16,066 nucleotides of DNA from Oscillospiraceae bacterium (lineage in GTDB: Bacteria > Bacillota > Clostridia > Oscillospirales > Oscillospiraceae): assembly GCA_902766215.1 (NCBI GenBank), contig CACXCV010000101.1, positions 1 through 16,066 on the forward strand. Reading direction: 5' to 3'. Position numbers and translations under genes: made by a program. Shown here piece by piece: positions 1 to 7,379 of the stretch; position 1 is the stretch's first letter; each line of letters opens with the position of its first letter. Under the pieces are notes generated by a model. It was not told where the DNA came from and did no database searches. It saw only the letters and a list, made by a program, of their open reading frames with translations.

Positions 1-1035
1 AACTACCTGGGGCTGAAAAGCGCCATCCTTGGTTTTGTCGAAGCAGGGACGGACTATGGCGTGATGCGCGTCTATCACTATGACGGCGACCTGAGCGCCG
101 ACCTGGCCAACGCGGTCTATGAGGTCTGCAACACCGATGCGCTGGGCGCCTATGCCGTCGAGCACATGATCTATGACTATGCGCGGATTGTATCCTATTA
201 CGAGCTGTATTTCTACATCACCTTCCGTGTTCCCCCCTCCAGGCTGAGCGAGATCCGCTATTGCAGCAGCAGCGCCGCGCTGGAAACCGAGCTGGAAAAC
301 GTACTGCTGCAATACCGGCCCTATTCTGCCATCCGCATTGCCAACTTTCAGGATTTTTCGCTGGAAGAGGTGATGCACCGCCTGTTTCTGTCCCACCCGG
401 AGCTGGGCTCCAGCGAGCCGACCTATGTCTGCCGCTACTACCCCGAGAGCGGGATCCAGCGCATGATGGAGCTGACGGTGCAGTTTCCTTATGACATTAT
501 GGAGATGCAGTCGCGGCAGGCGTCGCTGGCGCAGCGCGCGGATGAGATTGTCGCCAGTCTCGAGCGCTTTACCACCGACACGCTGCGCGTCGAGCGGATG
601 TACCGCTGGTTTATGGACCGCGTGACCTATATCGGCGAGGACTCTCCCCTGTTCTCCTCCGCGTTTAATGCTCTGGTCAACCGGTATGGCAGCAGCATGG
701 GCATGGCCTTGTCGGTTCAGCTGCTGTGCAACCGGCTGAATATCCCCTGCGTGATTGTCGAGGGCAGCTATCAGAACGAGCCGTGGAACTGGAACATGGT
801 GTTCTACGACACCAGCTGGCACCACATTGACATTGCACAGGGACTGATTCAGTCACAAAAGACCTATACCGCCCGCTATGACGACCAGATGGACGGCTAT
901 GACTGGGACGCTGCCGCCTATCCTGTGTGTACCGGCGGCGAGGAGGACGTGCCGGGCAACGGGCTGTTTCCAGTCGGAGACAGCGCGGCGGATACCGTCT
1001 CCTATCGCCTGCAGCTTCCGGAATCGACCCCATAA
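1..1035 (+). CDS. Transglutaminase-like fold protein, probably non-catalytic (5' partial)
   Basis: The frame is open from the first base, so the N-terminus lies upstream; 344 codons are visible before TAA at 1033. A GTG at 61 is only an internal possible start. The C-terminal half resembles a transglutaminase core: a helix reading NRYGSSMGMALSVQLL, then a strand with IPCVIVEG, then WNWNMV and WHHID. In active members the helix carries a GxCxG/A nucleophile and the next strand HAWN. By eye the Cys position is Ser (codon at 694), the His position is Trp (codon at 784), and only the Asp (codon at 829) remains. The protein is therefore probably a binding or structural module, not a protease or transferase. 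The N-terminal half is rich in Tyr and I do not recognise it. No signal peptide can be judged because the start is missing. It is followed 23 bp later by a glycosyltransferase gene on the same strand, so the two are probably cotranscribed. Fold assignment is moderate; function is unknown. Confidence 0.6.
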   Translation, partial: NYLGLKSAILGFVEAGTDYGVMRVYHYDGDLSADLANAVYEVCNTDALGAYAVEHMIYDYARIVSYYELYFYITFRVPPSRLSEIRYCSSSAALETELENVLLQYRPYSAIRIANFQDFSLEEVMHRLFLSHPELGSSEPTYVCRYYPESGIQRMMELTVQFPYDIMEMQSRQASLAQRADEIVASLERFTTDTLRVERMYRWFMDRVTYIGEDSPLFSSAFNALVNRYGSSMGMALSVQLLCNRLNIPCVIVEGSYQNEPWNWNMVFYDTSWHHIDIAQGLIQSQKTYTARYDDQMDGYDWDAAAYPVCTGGEEDVPGNGLFPVGDSAADTVSYRLQLPESTP

Positions 1036-1041
1036 CAATGC

Positions 1042-1048
1042 AAAGGAG
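1042..1048 (+). promoter_or_regulatory. Shine-Dalgarno that selects a TTG start
   Basis: AAAGGAG lies 10 bases before TTG at 1059. An in-frame ATG at 1038 precedes this site and has no ribosome-binding site of its own. The family N-terminus (NILILSCNTGEGH) begins right after the TTG, so TTG is the better start. Confidence 0.6.
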
Positions 1049-1058
1049 TGACTTCCCT

Positions 1059-2177
1059 TTGAACATTCTGATTCTTTCCTGCAACACCGGTGAGGGACAC
1101 AATTCAGTTGCCCGCGCGCTGAAAGAGCAGTTCGACGCCGACGGCGCCGCCTGCACCATTGCCGATGCACTCTCCTTTGGCTTCAAGGGACAGAGCTACA
1201 TCATCAGCAACGGCCATGTATTTGTCTACCGGCACCTGCCCCGCCTGTTCGGAACGGTATACCGCTATGAAGAGCGCCACTCCAAGGCGGACAGCCGTTC
1301 GCTGATCTACCGCGCCAACATCAACTTTGCCGACCGGCTCTACCGCTACATTCAGGAAAACGGGTTTGACGTGATCATCTGCGTCCACGTCTTCCCCGCC
1401 ATTGCCATCACCGAGATCAAACGCCGCTATCACCCGTCGTTCCGCAGCTATTTTGTCGCCACGGACTATACCTGCAGCCCCGGCGCCAACCAAAGCAAGC
1501 TGGACGGCTATTTCATCCCCCATGATAAGCTGATCCCCGAGTTTGTCTCCTGCGGGATTCCCCGGGAAAAGCTCTATCCCTTCGGCATGCCGATCCGCCG
1601 CGCGTTTTACTCGCACAAGAGTCAGTCCCTGGCCCGGCGGGAGATGTCGCTGCCGGAAGACAAGGCGGTGGTGCTCTGCATGGGCGGAAGCATGGGCGCC
1701 GGGCCGATGAAAAAGCTGATCCCCATTCTGTCCCAGCAGCTGAAGGACAGCGCCTGCATCGTGGCCGTCTGCGGACACAACGAAAAGATGCTTGCCCGGC
1801 TGCAATCGCTGCAGCTGAAAAACGTCGTCCCTGTGGGCTATACCACCAAGGTCAGCGAGTATATGGACAGCGCCGACCTGATTCTGACCAAGGCCGGCGG
1901 GCTCAGCTCGTCCGAGGCGGCGGCTAAGGCCCTGCCCATTGTATATGTCGATGCGGTGCCCGGCTGCGAGACCCGCAACATCGAGTTCTTCTGCCAGAAC
2001 CACTATGCCGTGGCCGGCCACTCGGCCGAGGAAATTTCCGCGCTGGTCACCTCGCTGCTGGCCGACGAAGCCTGGCGCAACGCCACCAGCTCGCTGCTGC
2101 TGTCGGATTTCAACGCCCACTCTGCGGCGCTGATCTCGCGCTTTCTGCAAAGCTCGGCGGAGCCTGCCAGGCCCTGA
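1059..2177 (+). CDS. UgtP/MGDG-synthase-type glycosyltransferase
   Basis: A 372-residue GT-B enzyme of the family containing monogalactosyldiacylglycerol synthases and UgtP (GT28). Such enzymes transfer a sugar from a UDP-sugar to diacylglycerol at the inner face of the membrane, making glycolipids or lipoteichoic-acid anchors. Visible features: the N-terminal loop SCNTGEGHNS (residues 7-16), VATDYTCSP in the acceptor domain (133-141), CMGGSMGAGPMKKL opening the nucleotide-binding half (208-220), and TKAGGLSSSEA (277-287), the donor-binding signature. The length is normal for the family. The TTG start is chosen from the Shine-Dalgarno and because the conserved first strand starts there. It probably shares a transcript with the upstream transglutaminase-like gene. 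No T-tract terminator follows on this strand. The sugar and the acceptor lipid cannot be read from sequence, so no gene symbol is given. Confidence 0.85.
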   Translation: MNILILSCNTGEGHNSVARALKEQFDADGAACTIADALSFGFKGQSYIISNGHVFVYRHLPRLFGTVYRYEERHSKADSRSLIYRANINFADRLYRYIQENGFDVIICVHVFPAIAITEIKRRYHPSFRSYFVATDYTCSPGANQSKLDGYFIPHDKLIPEFVSCGIPREKLYPFGMPIRRAFYSHKSQSLARREMSLPEDKAVVLCMGGSMGAGPMKKLIPILSQQLKDSACIVAVCGHNEKMLARLQSLQLKNVVPVGYTTKVSEYMDSADLILTKAGGLSSSEAAAKALPIVYVDAVPGCETRNIEFFCQNHYAVAGHSAEEISALVTSLLADEAWRNATSSLLLSDFNAHSAALISRFLQSSAEPARP

Positions 2178-2202
2178 CGGAGCATGGCTATATCCGAAAC
2201 AG

Positions 2203-2237
2203 AAAAAACGCGCCCGCCGGAAGTTTCCGGCGGGCGC
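2203..2237 (-). terminator. Intrinsic terminator of acn-icd
   Basis: A perfect 13-bp GC-rich stem (2210-2222 with 2225-2237), with the innermost pairs probably open to form the loop. On the minus strand it is followed by six T (A-run 2203-2208 on plus). It lies about 30 bases after the icd stop. On the plus strand nothing T-rich follows the stem, so it serves mainly the minus-strand operon. Confidence 0.85.
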
Positions 2238-2266
2238 ATTCGCTGCGGATATCATGATGCAGGAAC

Positions 2267-3475
2267 TCAGCCAATCTTCTGCTCCAGGCAGGCGCGAACC
2301 GCGGCGATAAAGCCGGCGGTGTTCACAGGCGTGGTCTCAATACCCTCCGCCAGATGGCACAGATCGCGGGTCATAACGCCGCGCTGGAGCGTCTCCAGGC
2401 AGGCCTGCTCCAACTGACCGGCAAAGGCGCACAGGGCTTCGTTCCCGTCCAGCTCACCGCGCTTGCGCAGCGCGCCGGTCCAGGCAAAGATCGTCGCCAT
2501 GGGGTTGGTCGAGGTTTCCTCCCCTCTGAGGTGGCGATAATAGTGGCGGGTGACGGTACCATGGGCCGCCTCGTACTCATAGCAGCCATCGGGCGAAACC
2601 AGCACCGAGGTCATCATGGCCAGCGACCCAAAGGCAGTGGACACCATGTCGCTCATCACGTCGCCGTCATAGTTCTTGCAGGCCCAGATGAAGCCGCCCT
2701 TGCTGCGAATGACGCGGGCCACCGCGTCGTCGATCAGCGTGTAGAAATATTCGATGCCCAGCTGCGCAAACTGTGCGGCATAGGCCTGATATTCCTGTTC
2801 GAAAATCTCCTTGAACGCGCCGTCGTAGACCTTGGAAATGGTGTCCTTGGTGGAAAACCACAGGTCCTGCCGCGTGTCAATGGCATACTGGAAGCAGCTG
2901 CGGGCAAAGGAGCGGATGGAGCTTTCGCGGTTGTGCATGCCCTGCAGCACCGCCGGGCCGTTCAACTGCTGCACCTCCACCTCGGATACCTGGCCGCTCT
3001 GCCCCTGGAAACGCAGCGTAGCAACCCCCGGCTCGGTTGTGCGCAGCTCCACCGCCTTGTACACATCGCCATAGGCATGGCGGGCGATGGTAATCGGCTT
3101 TTCCCAGGTGCGCACCACTGGCTTGACGCAGTCGATCAGGATGGGCGCACGGAACACCGTGCCGTCCAGAATGGCACGGATGGTGGCGTTGGGGCTTTTC
3201 CACATCTGGTGCAGCGAATATTCGCTCATACGCTGCACATTGGGCGTGATGGTGGCGCATTTCACAGCCACGCCATAGCGTTTGTTGGCCTCTGCCGCCG
3301 CCACGGTCACCGCATCGGCAGTGCGGTCGCGCTCCGGCAGCCCCAGGTCATAATACTCGGTTTTCAGCGCGACAAAGGGGAGAATCAGCTCGTCCTTGAT
3401 CATCCGCCAGAGGATGCGGGTCATCTCGTCGCCGTCCATCTCCACCAACGGCGTGGTCATTTGAATTTTTTCCAT
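2267..3475 (-). CDS. icd: NADP-dependent isocitrate dehydrogenase, eukaryotic-like homodimeric type
   Basis: A 402-residue cytosolic enzyme that oxidatively decarboxylates isocitrate to 2-oxoglutarate with NADP. It belongs to the eukaryotic/IDH1-like subfamily rather than the E. coli Icd type. Numbering follows human IDH1 closely at the start: KCATITP around Thr77, KSPNATIR with Ser94 and Arg100, TVFR with Arg109, and ARHAYGD with Arg132, all isocitrate-binding residues. The metal-binding region LIDD (247-250) and YDGDVMSD (269-276) is present, as is the cofactor loop HGTVTRH (305-311). The ATG at 3475 is preferred over the GTG at 3484 because GAGGTG sits 6 bases before it. It overlaps acn or abuts it by a few bases, so the two are an operon supplying 2-oxoglutarate, presumably for glutamate synthesis. 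No citrate synthase gene is in the window. Confidence 0.95.
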   Translation of the reverse strand: MEKIQMTTPLVEMDGDEMTRILWRMIKDELILPFVALKTEYYDLGLPERDRTADAVTVAAAEANKRYGVAVKCATITPNVQRMSEYSLHQMWKSPNATIRAILDGTVFRAPILIDCVKPVVRTWEKPITIARHAYGDVYKAVELRTTEPGVATLRFQGQSGQVSEVEVQQLNGPAVLQGMHNRESSIRSFARSCFQYAIDTRQDLWFSTKDTISKVYDGAFKEIFEQEYQAYAAQFAQLGIEYFYTLIDDAVARVIRSKGGFIWACKNYDGDVMSDMVSTAFGSLAMMTSVLVSPDGCYEYEAAHGTVTRHYYRHLRGEETSTNPMATIFAWTGALRKRGELDGNEALCAFAGQLEQACLETLQRGVMTRDLCHLAEGIETTPVNTAGFIAAVRACLEQKIG

Positions 3476-3480
3476 TCTGG

Positions 3481-5718
3481 TCACCTCGTTGTGTGCTGAT
3501 TTTTATAATAGTTCATCAGGCAGCCGTCCAGCAGAATCTGCCGTTCGCCGTCGGTCAGACCCCGGACATACACTGTCAGGTCGTGAACCGGCCCGCTGGC
3601 GCAGATCATTTTGGCCGGCATAGCCTCGATCCCCTGCTGGATGCTGCTGCGGAGGTTAGGCACAAACAGGCAGTCGCCCGGCTCATAGGGAAAGGGCGTG
3701 TCCTCGTCAAGCGTGAAGGGCACCATGCCCCAGTTGATGCAGTTGGAGCGATACCGCTTGGTCGCATAGCCATAGCAGAGGTTGGCCAGGCCGCCCAGCA
3801 CCCGCTGGCACGAGGCCGCCTGCTCGCGGGCCGAGCCGTCGCCGGGGCGGTTGGCAAACACGCACGAGCCGGTCTGGGTCTGCCCCAGCAGCGCGTCGGC
3901 GTCGCCCACGCGCTCGAGCACAGCCCGCAGCGCATCGGTGTCGCCGCCCTCGCGCCGCGCCTGCTCGCGGCGGGCAATGGCCTTGGCCCGGGGAACATAG
4001 TCCGGAACCCGGCGCGAAAGGGTGAATTCGGCCAGCTTCACCGGGTTGGAGCGATAGGACGAGGTCTCGCCCGAGGGGATCAGCTCGTCGGTGGTGGTCA
4101 CCTCGTCGTGAATCACTGCCGCCAGCTCCACCAGCAGGTGCTCGGCCATGGGATACATGGCCGGCCAGTCGGTAATGTTTGGGCCCATGATCAGCTCGGT
4201 CTCCGGCTGCGGATGGCCAAAGCCATTGTACACACGGTGGCGGAAGGCACTGTCGTCAAAGTGGTAATCCAGCTGCGGCGCATCATAGTCCAGCTGATCC
4301 GCCGGGGTAATCCAACCGCCGGCAGCGGCCGTGGCGGCAATCGACCGCGCGTCCATCAGCGCCACGCAGGCAAACTGCCCCTCGCCGGGCTTGGAGCCCT
4401 CGCGGCTGGGGAAGTTGCGCGTGGTGTGCCGCAGCGACAGGCCGTTGTGTGCCGGCACGTCGCCCGCGCCAAAGCACGGCCCGCAGAAGCTGGGCTTGAT
4501 CACCGCGCCGGCGGCCAGCAGGTCATTGCTCAGCCCGCGCCGCGTCAGCTCCATGCTGACCGGGACGGAGGTGGGATAGACCGACAGGCTGAAATACCCG
4601 TCGCCCGTGCTCTGGTTGCGCAGGATGGCTGCGGCCTCGGCAATGTTGTCGAACAGGCCGCCGCTGCACCCGGCAATCACGCCCTGACTGGCCAGCACCC
4701 GCCCGCCCTGCACCTTGTCCGCCAGCCTGGGACGCAGGCCAAAGCGCTGCTGCGCCTCGTCCTCCACCGCCGTAAGCAGTTCGTCGGCGCGGGCCAGAAA
4801 CTCGCGGATCGGATAGGCATTGGACGGATGGAACGGCAGGGCAATCATCGGCTCGATCTCGTCCAGGTTCAGCTCGATCATCCGGTCGTAATATGCCGGG
4901 TCAATGGGCGCCAGGGGGCGATAGGCCTCCGGCCGGCCATGCGCGGCATAGTGCCGGCGGACCACCTCGTCCGTCTGCCACACCGAGCTGAGACAGGTGG
5001 TCTCGGTGGTCATCACATCTATGGCGTTGCGATAGTCCATGGGCAGGGCGGCAATCCCCGGGCCGGCAAACTCCAGCACCCGGTTGTTGACAAAGCCGCT
5101 GGCAAAGGTGTCGCGCACCAGCGTCAGCGCCACGTCGTGCGGCCCTACGCCGTGCCTGGGCCGCCCGGTGACCCACACCAGCACCACCTCGGGCGCGGGC
5201 ACGTCATAGGTGTTTTTCAGCAGCTGCTTGGCCAGCTCCGGGCCGCCCTCGCCGATGCCCATGCAGCCCAGCGCGCCATAGCGGGTGTGGCTGTCGGTGC
5301 CCAGGATCATCCCCCCCGCCGCGGCCATCTGCTCACGAGCATAGGAGTGGATGACGGACTGATTGGCCGGGACATAGATCCCGCCGTATTTCTTTGCCGC
5401 CGACAGGCCATAGACATGGTCATCCTCGTTGATGGTGCCGCCCACGGCGCAAAGACTGTTGTGACAGTTGGTCAGGGCATAGGGAACCGGAAATTCGGTC
5501 ATGCCGGAAAAGCGCGCCTGCTGAATCACACCCACATAGGTAATGTCGTGGCTGATCAGCGCGTCAAAGCGCAGGGCAAGCAGGTGCTCGTCACCCTCGT
5601 TGTGCCGGCTCATAATCTGCCAGGCGATGGTGTTCTTCCGCGCCAGCTCCGGCGCAGCGCCGCAGGAGGAAACCGGCCTTCCACCGGCCAGAAACACACC
5701 GTTCGGGTCAAGCCTCAT
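3481..5718 (-). CDS. acn: Aconitase-family hydratase (probable aconitate hydratase)
   Basis: A 745-residue [4Fe-4S] enzyme of the aconitase superfamily, expected to isomerise citrate to isocitrate in the cytosol. Seen in order: GTDSHTRYGALG (140-151), the HTD..SH substrate and cluster region; Cys351 in AGCSGG; and Cys412/Cys415 in SFCGPC, giving the three cluster ligands. The C-terminal swivel domain has GDGSAREQ with Ser629 and Arg631 in place of the usual GSSRE motif. It is shorter than AcnA (about 900) and AcnB (about 860) and clearly divergent from both; such proteins are often annotated simply as hydratase. The adjacent icd strongly supports aconitase activity, but a related substrate is possible. 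ATG 5718 is chosen because AAGGAG lies 10 bases upstream; the in-frame extension to 5748 has no such support. It is transcribed from the promoter at 5778-5806. Confidence 0.85.
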   Translation of the reverse strand: MRLDPNGVFLAGGRPVSSCGAAPELARKNTIAWQIMSRHNEGDEHLLALRFDALISHDITYVGVIQQARFSGMTEFPVPYALTNCHNSLCAVGGTINEDDHVYGLSAAKKYGGIYVPANQSVIHSYAREQMAAAGGMILGTDSHTRYGALGCMGIGEGGPELAKQLLKNTYDVPAPEVVLVWVTGRPRHGVGPHDVALTLVRDTFASGFVNNRVLEFAGPGIAALPMDYRNAIDVMTTETTCLSSVWQTDEVVRRHYAAHGRPEAYRPLAPIDPAYYDRMIELNLDEIEPMIALPFHPSNAYPIREFLARADELLTAVEDEAQQRFGLRPRLADKVQGGRVLASQGVIAGCSGGLFDNIAEAAAILRNQSTGDGYFSLSVYPTSVPVSMELTRRGLSNDLLAAGAVIKPSFCGPCFGAGDVPAHNGLSLRHTTRNFPSREGSKPGEGQFACVALMDARSIAATAAAGGWITPADQLDYDAPQLDYHFDDSAFRHRVYNGFGHPQPETELIMGPNITDWPAMYPMAEHLLVELAAVIHDEVTTTDELIPSGETSSYRSNPVKLAEFTLSRRVPDYVPRAKAIARREQARREGGDTDALRAVLERVGDADALLGQTQTGSCVFANRPGDGSAREQAASCQRVLGGLANLCYGYATKRYRSNCINWGMVPFTLDEDTPFPYEPGDCLFVPNLRSSIQQGIEAMPAKMICASGPVHDLTVYVRGLTDGERQILLDGCLMNYYKNQHTTR
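3482..3487 (-). promoter_or_regulatory. Shine-Dalgarno of icd, overlapping the acn stop
   Basis: GAGGTG on the minus strand, 6 bases before ATG at 3475. It overlaps the last bases of acn, so icd translation is probably coupled to termination of acn translation. It also contains the GTG that could be mistaken for the start. Confidence 0.6.
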
Positions 5719-5723
5719 AGCAA

Positions 5724-5739
5724 CACAGCTCCTTCTGTG
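5724..5739 (-). promoter_or_regulatory. Small hairpin displaying the acn Shine-Dalgarno in its loop
   Basis: On the minus strand CACAG and CTGTG pair as a 5-bp stem, and the 6-base loop is exactly AAGGAG, the ribosome-binding site of acn. The stem is short, so it may have little effect, but the placement is notable for an aconitase gene. Confidence 0.35.
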
Positions 5740-5777
5740 AATTGTCATTCCATAAGAGTTTTAAATCGATAAACTTT

Positions 5778-5806
5778 ATTATAGCAGATTGATAAAGGGA
5801 AGGCAA
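5778..5806 (-). promoter_or_regulatory. Sigma-A-type promoter of acn-icd
   Basis: Minus strand: -35 TTGCCT (5801-5806, 4 of 6), a 17-base spacer, and -10 TATAAT (5778-5783, 6 of 6). The start point would be near 5771, giving a leader of about 50 bases before acn. Confidence 0.75.
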
Positions 5807-5820
5807 CACCAAATCGGTGT
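5806..5820. repeat. Inverted repeat at the acn -35 (possible operator)
   Basis: ACACC-AAATC-GGTGT, 5-bp arms around a 5-base centre, touching the -35 element of the acn promoter. The position would suit a repressor or activator of the operon. The arms are short, so chance is possible. Confidence 0.3.
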
Positions 5821-5829
5821 CCTCCAGCG

Positions 5830-5863
5830 GCGGATTTTCATCTAAAGTGCCGATAAAATCCGC
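5830..5863. repeat. 9-bp perfect inverted repeat upstream of the MATE promoter
   Basis: GCGGATTTT (5830-5838) and AAAATCCGC (5855-5863) are separated by 16 bases and end next to the -35 position of the exporter promoter. They lie outside either predicted transcript start, so they would act as a DNA operator rather than an RNA hairpin in the main transcripts. Confidence 0.4.
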
Positions 5864-5892
5864 GTGCAATCCACGAAATCCTGTGTTATAAT
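5864..5892 (+). promoter_or_regulatory. Extended -10 promoter of the MATE exporter
   Basis: A perfect TATAAT at 5887-5892 preceded by TGT, an extended -10 element. At 17 bases upstream GTGCAA (5864-5869) matches the -35 consensus in only 3 of 6 bases. The start point would be near 5899, giving a leader of about 25 bases. Confidence 0.65.
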
Positions 5893-5923
5893 GAAAAAAC
5901 TGACGCTTACAGGAGGAAAAACG

Positions 5924-7312
5924 ATGAAACTGCGGTCTTTGATCGGCACCCGCGCTTTTTACAAAATGGCGCTGGCCGTTGCCGTGCCGATCATGATTCA
6001 GAACGGAATTACCAATTTTGTCAGTCTGCTGGACAACATTATGGTGGGCCAGGTGGGCACCGATCAGATGTCCGGCGTGTCGATTGCCAACCAGCTGATG
6101 TTTGTGTTCAACCTGTGCATTTTCGGCGGTGTGGGCGGCGCCGGCATCTTTGCCGCGCAGTTCTATGGCAGCGGCAACACCGATGGCGTGCGCAACGCGT
6201 TCCGCTTTAAGCTGCTGGTTGCGGCGGGCGTGCTGCTGATCTCCTCCGTCGTGTTTATCCTCTGGGACAAGCCGCTGATTCAGGCCTTCCTCCACGAGGG
6301 CAGCGAAACCGGCGACCTGGAGGCCACGCTGCGCTATGGCCGCGAATACCTGCACATCATGCTGCTGGGCCTGCCCGCCTTTGCTCTCACCCAGTGCTAT
6401 GCCAGCACCCTGCGCGAAACCGGCGAAACCATGCTGCCCATGACCAGCGGCATCATCGCTGTGTTTGTCAACCTGTTTTTCAACTATCTGCTGATCTACG
6501 GCAAGCTGGGCCTGCCCGCCATGGGCGCTTCCGGCGCGGCCATCGCCACGGTTATCTCGCGCTATGTCGAGTGCTGCATCACCGTTGTCTGGACACATCG
6601 CCACGCGGAAAAAGCACAGTTTATCCGCGGCGCGTGGCGCAGCTTCCGCATGCCCGCTTCGCTGGCGCTGGACATCGTCAAAAAGGGCCTGCCCCTGCTG
6701 GTCAACGAGTTTCTTTGGAGCGGCGGCATGGCGCTGCTGGCCCAGTGCTATTCCACCCGCGGCCTGGCGACCGTCGCGGCCATCAACATTACCAGCACCA
6801 TCAGCAACCTGTTCAACATCTGCTTTATGGCCATGGGCAACGCCGTGTCCATCATTGTGGGCCAGCAGCTTGGCGCTGGCCAGCTGGAAGAGGCAAAAAA
6901 GACCGACGCGCAGCTGATCGCCTTTTCTGTGGCCACCTGCGCCGTGTTCGGGACGCTGCTGGCGGTGTGCGCCCCCTTCTTCCCCAAAATCTATAACACC
7001 ACCGAAGAGGTGCGCAGCATTGCCACCTCGCTGATCTGGGTCGTGGCCGGACTGATGCCGTTTCAGGCCTTTACCCACTCGGCCTACTTTACCCTGCGCT
7101 CCGGCGGCAAAACCATGATTACTTTCCTGTTTGACAGCGTGTTTGTCTGCGTGGTGATGCTGCCGCTGGCCTGGTGCCTGTCCCGGCTGACGGATATCTC
7201 CATCGTGCCGCTGTATCTGCTCTGCCAGGGCACGGAGATCATCAAGTGTGTCATCGGCTACATCATGCTGAAAAAGGGCGTGTGGGTGCAGAATGTCGTC
7301 TCCAACGCGTAA
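5924..7312 (+). CDS. MATE-family multidrug/metabolite exporter
   Basis: A 462-residue polytopic membrane protein of the multidrug and toxic compound extrusion (MatE) family, which exports organic cations or metabolites in exchange for Na+ or H+. Length and about 12 hydrophobic segments in two six-helix halves fit the family. The first half opens with QNGITNFVSLLDNIMVGQVG (residues 26-45) and the second carries IIVGQQLGAGQLEEAKK (310-326), both typical MatE loops. ATG 5924 follows AGGAGG by 7 bases; the open frame upstream to 5864 lacks a ribosome-binding site and overlaps the promoter. It is divergent from acn and convergent with ligA, so it is a single-gene unit. No T-tract terminator follows on this strand. 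The substrate cannot be inferred; the link to the divergent acn-icd operon may be only positional. Confidence 0.92.
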   Translation: MKLRSLIGTRAFYKMALAVAVPIMIQNGITNFVSLLDNIMVGQVGTDQMSGVSIANQLMFVFNLCIFGGVGGAGIFAAQFYGSGNTDGVRNAFRFKLLVAAGVLLISSVVFILWDKPLIQAFLHEGSETGDLEATLRYGREYLHIMLLGLPAFALTQCYASTLRETGETMLPMTSGIIAVFVNLFFNYLLIYGKLGLPAMGASGAAIATVISRYVECCITVVWTHRHAEKAQFIRGAWRSFRMPASLALDIVKKGLPLLVNEFLWSGGMALLAQCYSTRGLATVAAINITSTISNLFNICFMAMGNAVSIIVGQQLGAGQLEEAKKTDAQLIAFSVATCAVFGTLLAVCAPFFPKIYNTTEEVRSIATSLIWVVAGLMPFQAFTHSAYFTLRSGGKTMITFLFDSVFVCVVMLPLAWCLSRLTDISIVPLYLLCQGTEIIKCVIGYIMLKKGVWVQNVVSNA

Positions 7313-7325
7313 ATGCATAATATGC

Positions 7326-7372
7326 AAAAAATAATCCCCGGGCGGTCCGATCCATCGGACTGCCCGGGGATT
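7326..7372 (-). terminator. Intrinsic terminator after ligA
   Basis: Arms 7333-7351 and 7354-7372 form a 19-bp stem with one mismatch; on the minus strand it is followed within 3 bases by six T (A-run 7326-7331 on plus). It starts 8 bases after the ligA stop. On plus the mismatch becomes a G-U pair but no T-tract follows, so it is a weak terminator for the exporter at best. Confidence 0.85.
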
Positions 7373-7379
7373 GCTGCCG

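Noticed and set aside
927..1058. Upstream extension of the glycosyltransferase to 927
   Set aside because: It overlaps the end of the preceding gene in another frame, encodes an Arg/Gly-rich non-family sequence, and bypasses the Shine-Dalgarno at 1042-1048.
3493..5772. A 759-codon plus-strand open frame opposite acn
   Set aside because: In-register antisense shadow with no recognisable domain; the minus strand encodes a clear aconitase-family protein with promoter and Shine-Dalgarno.
5708..7327. A 539-codon minus-strand open frame opposite the MATE exporter
   Set aside because: His/Gln/Asp-rich mirror of a membrane protein, no ribosome site, and it would run through the ligA terminator and the acn promoter.
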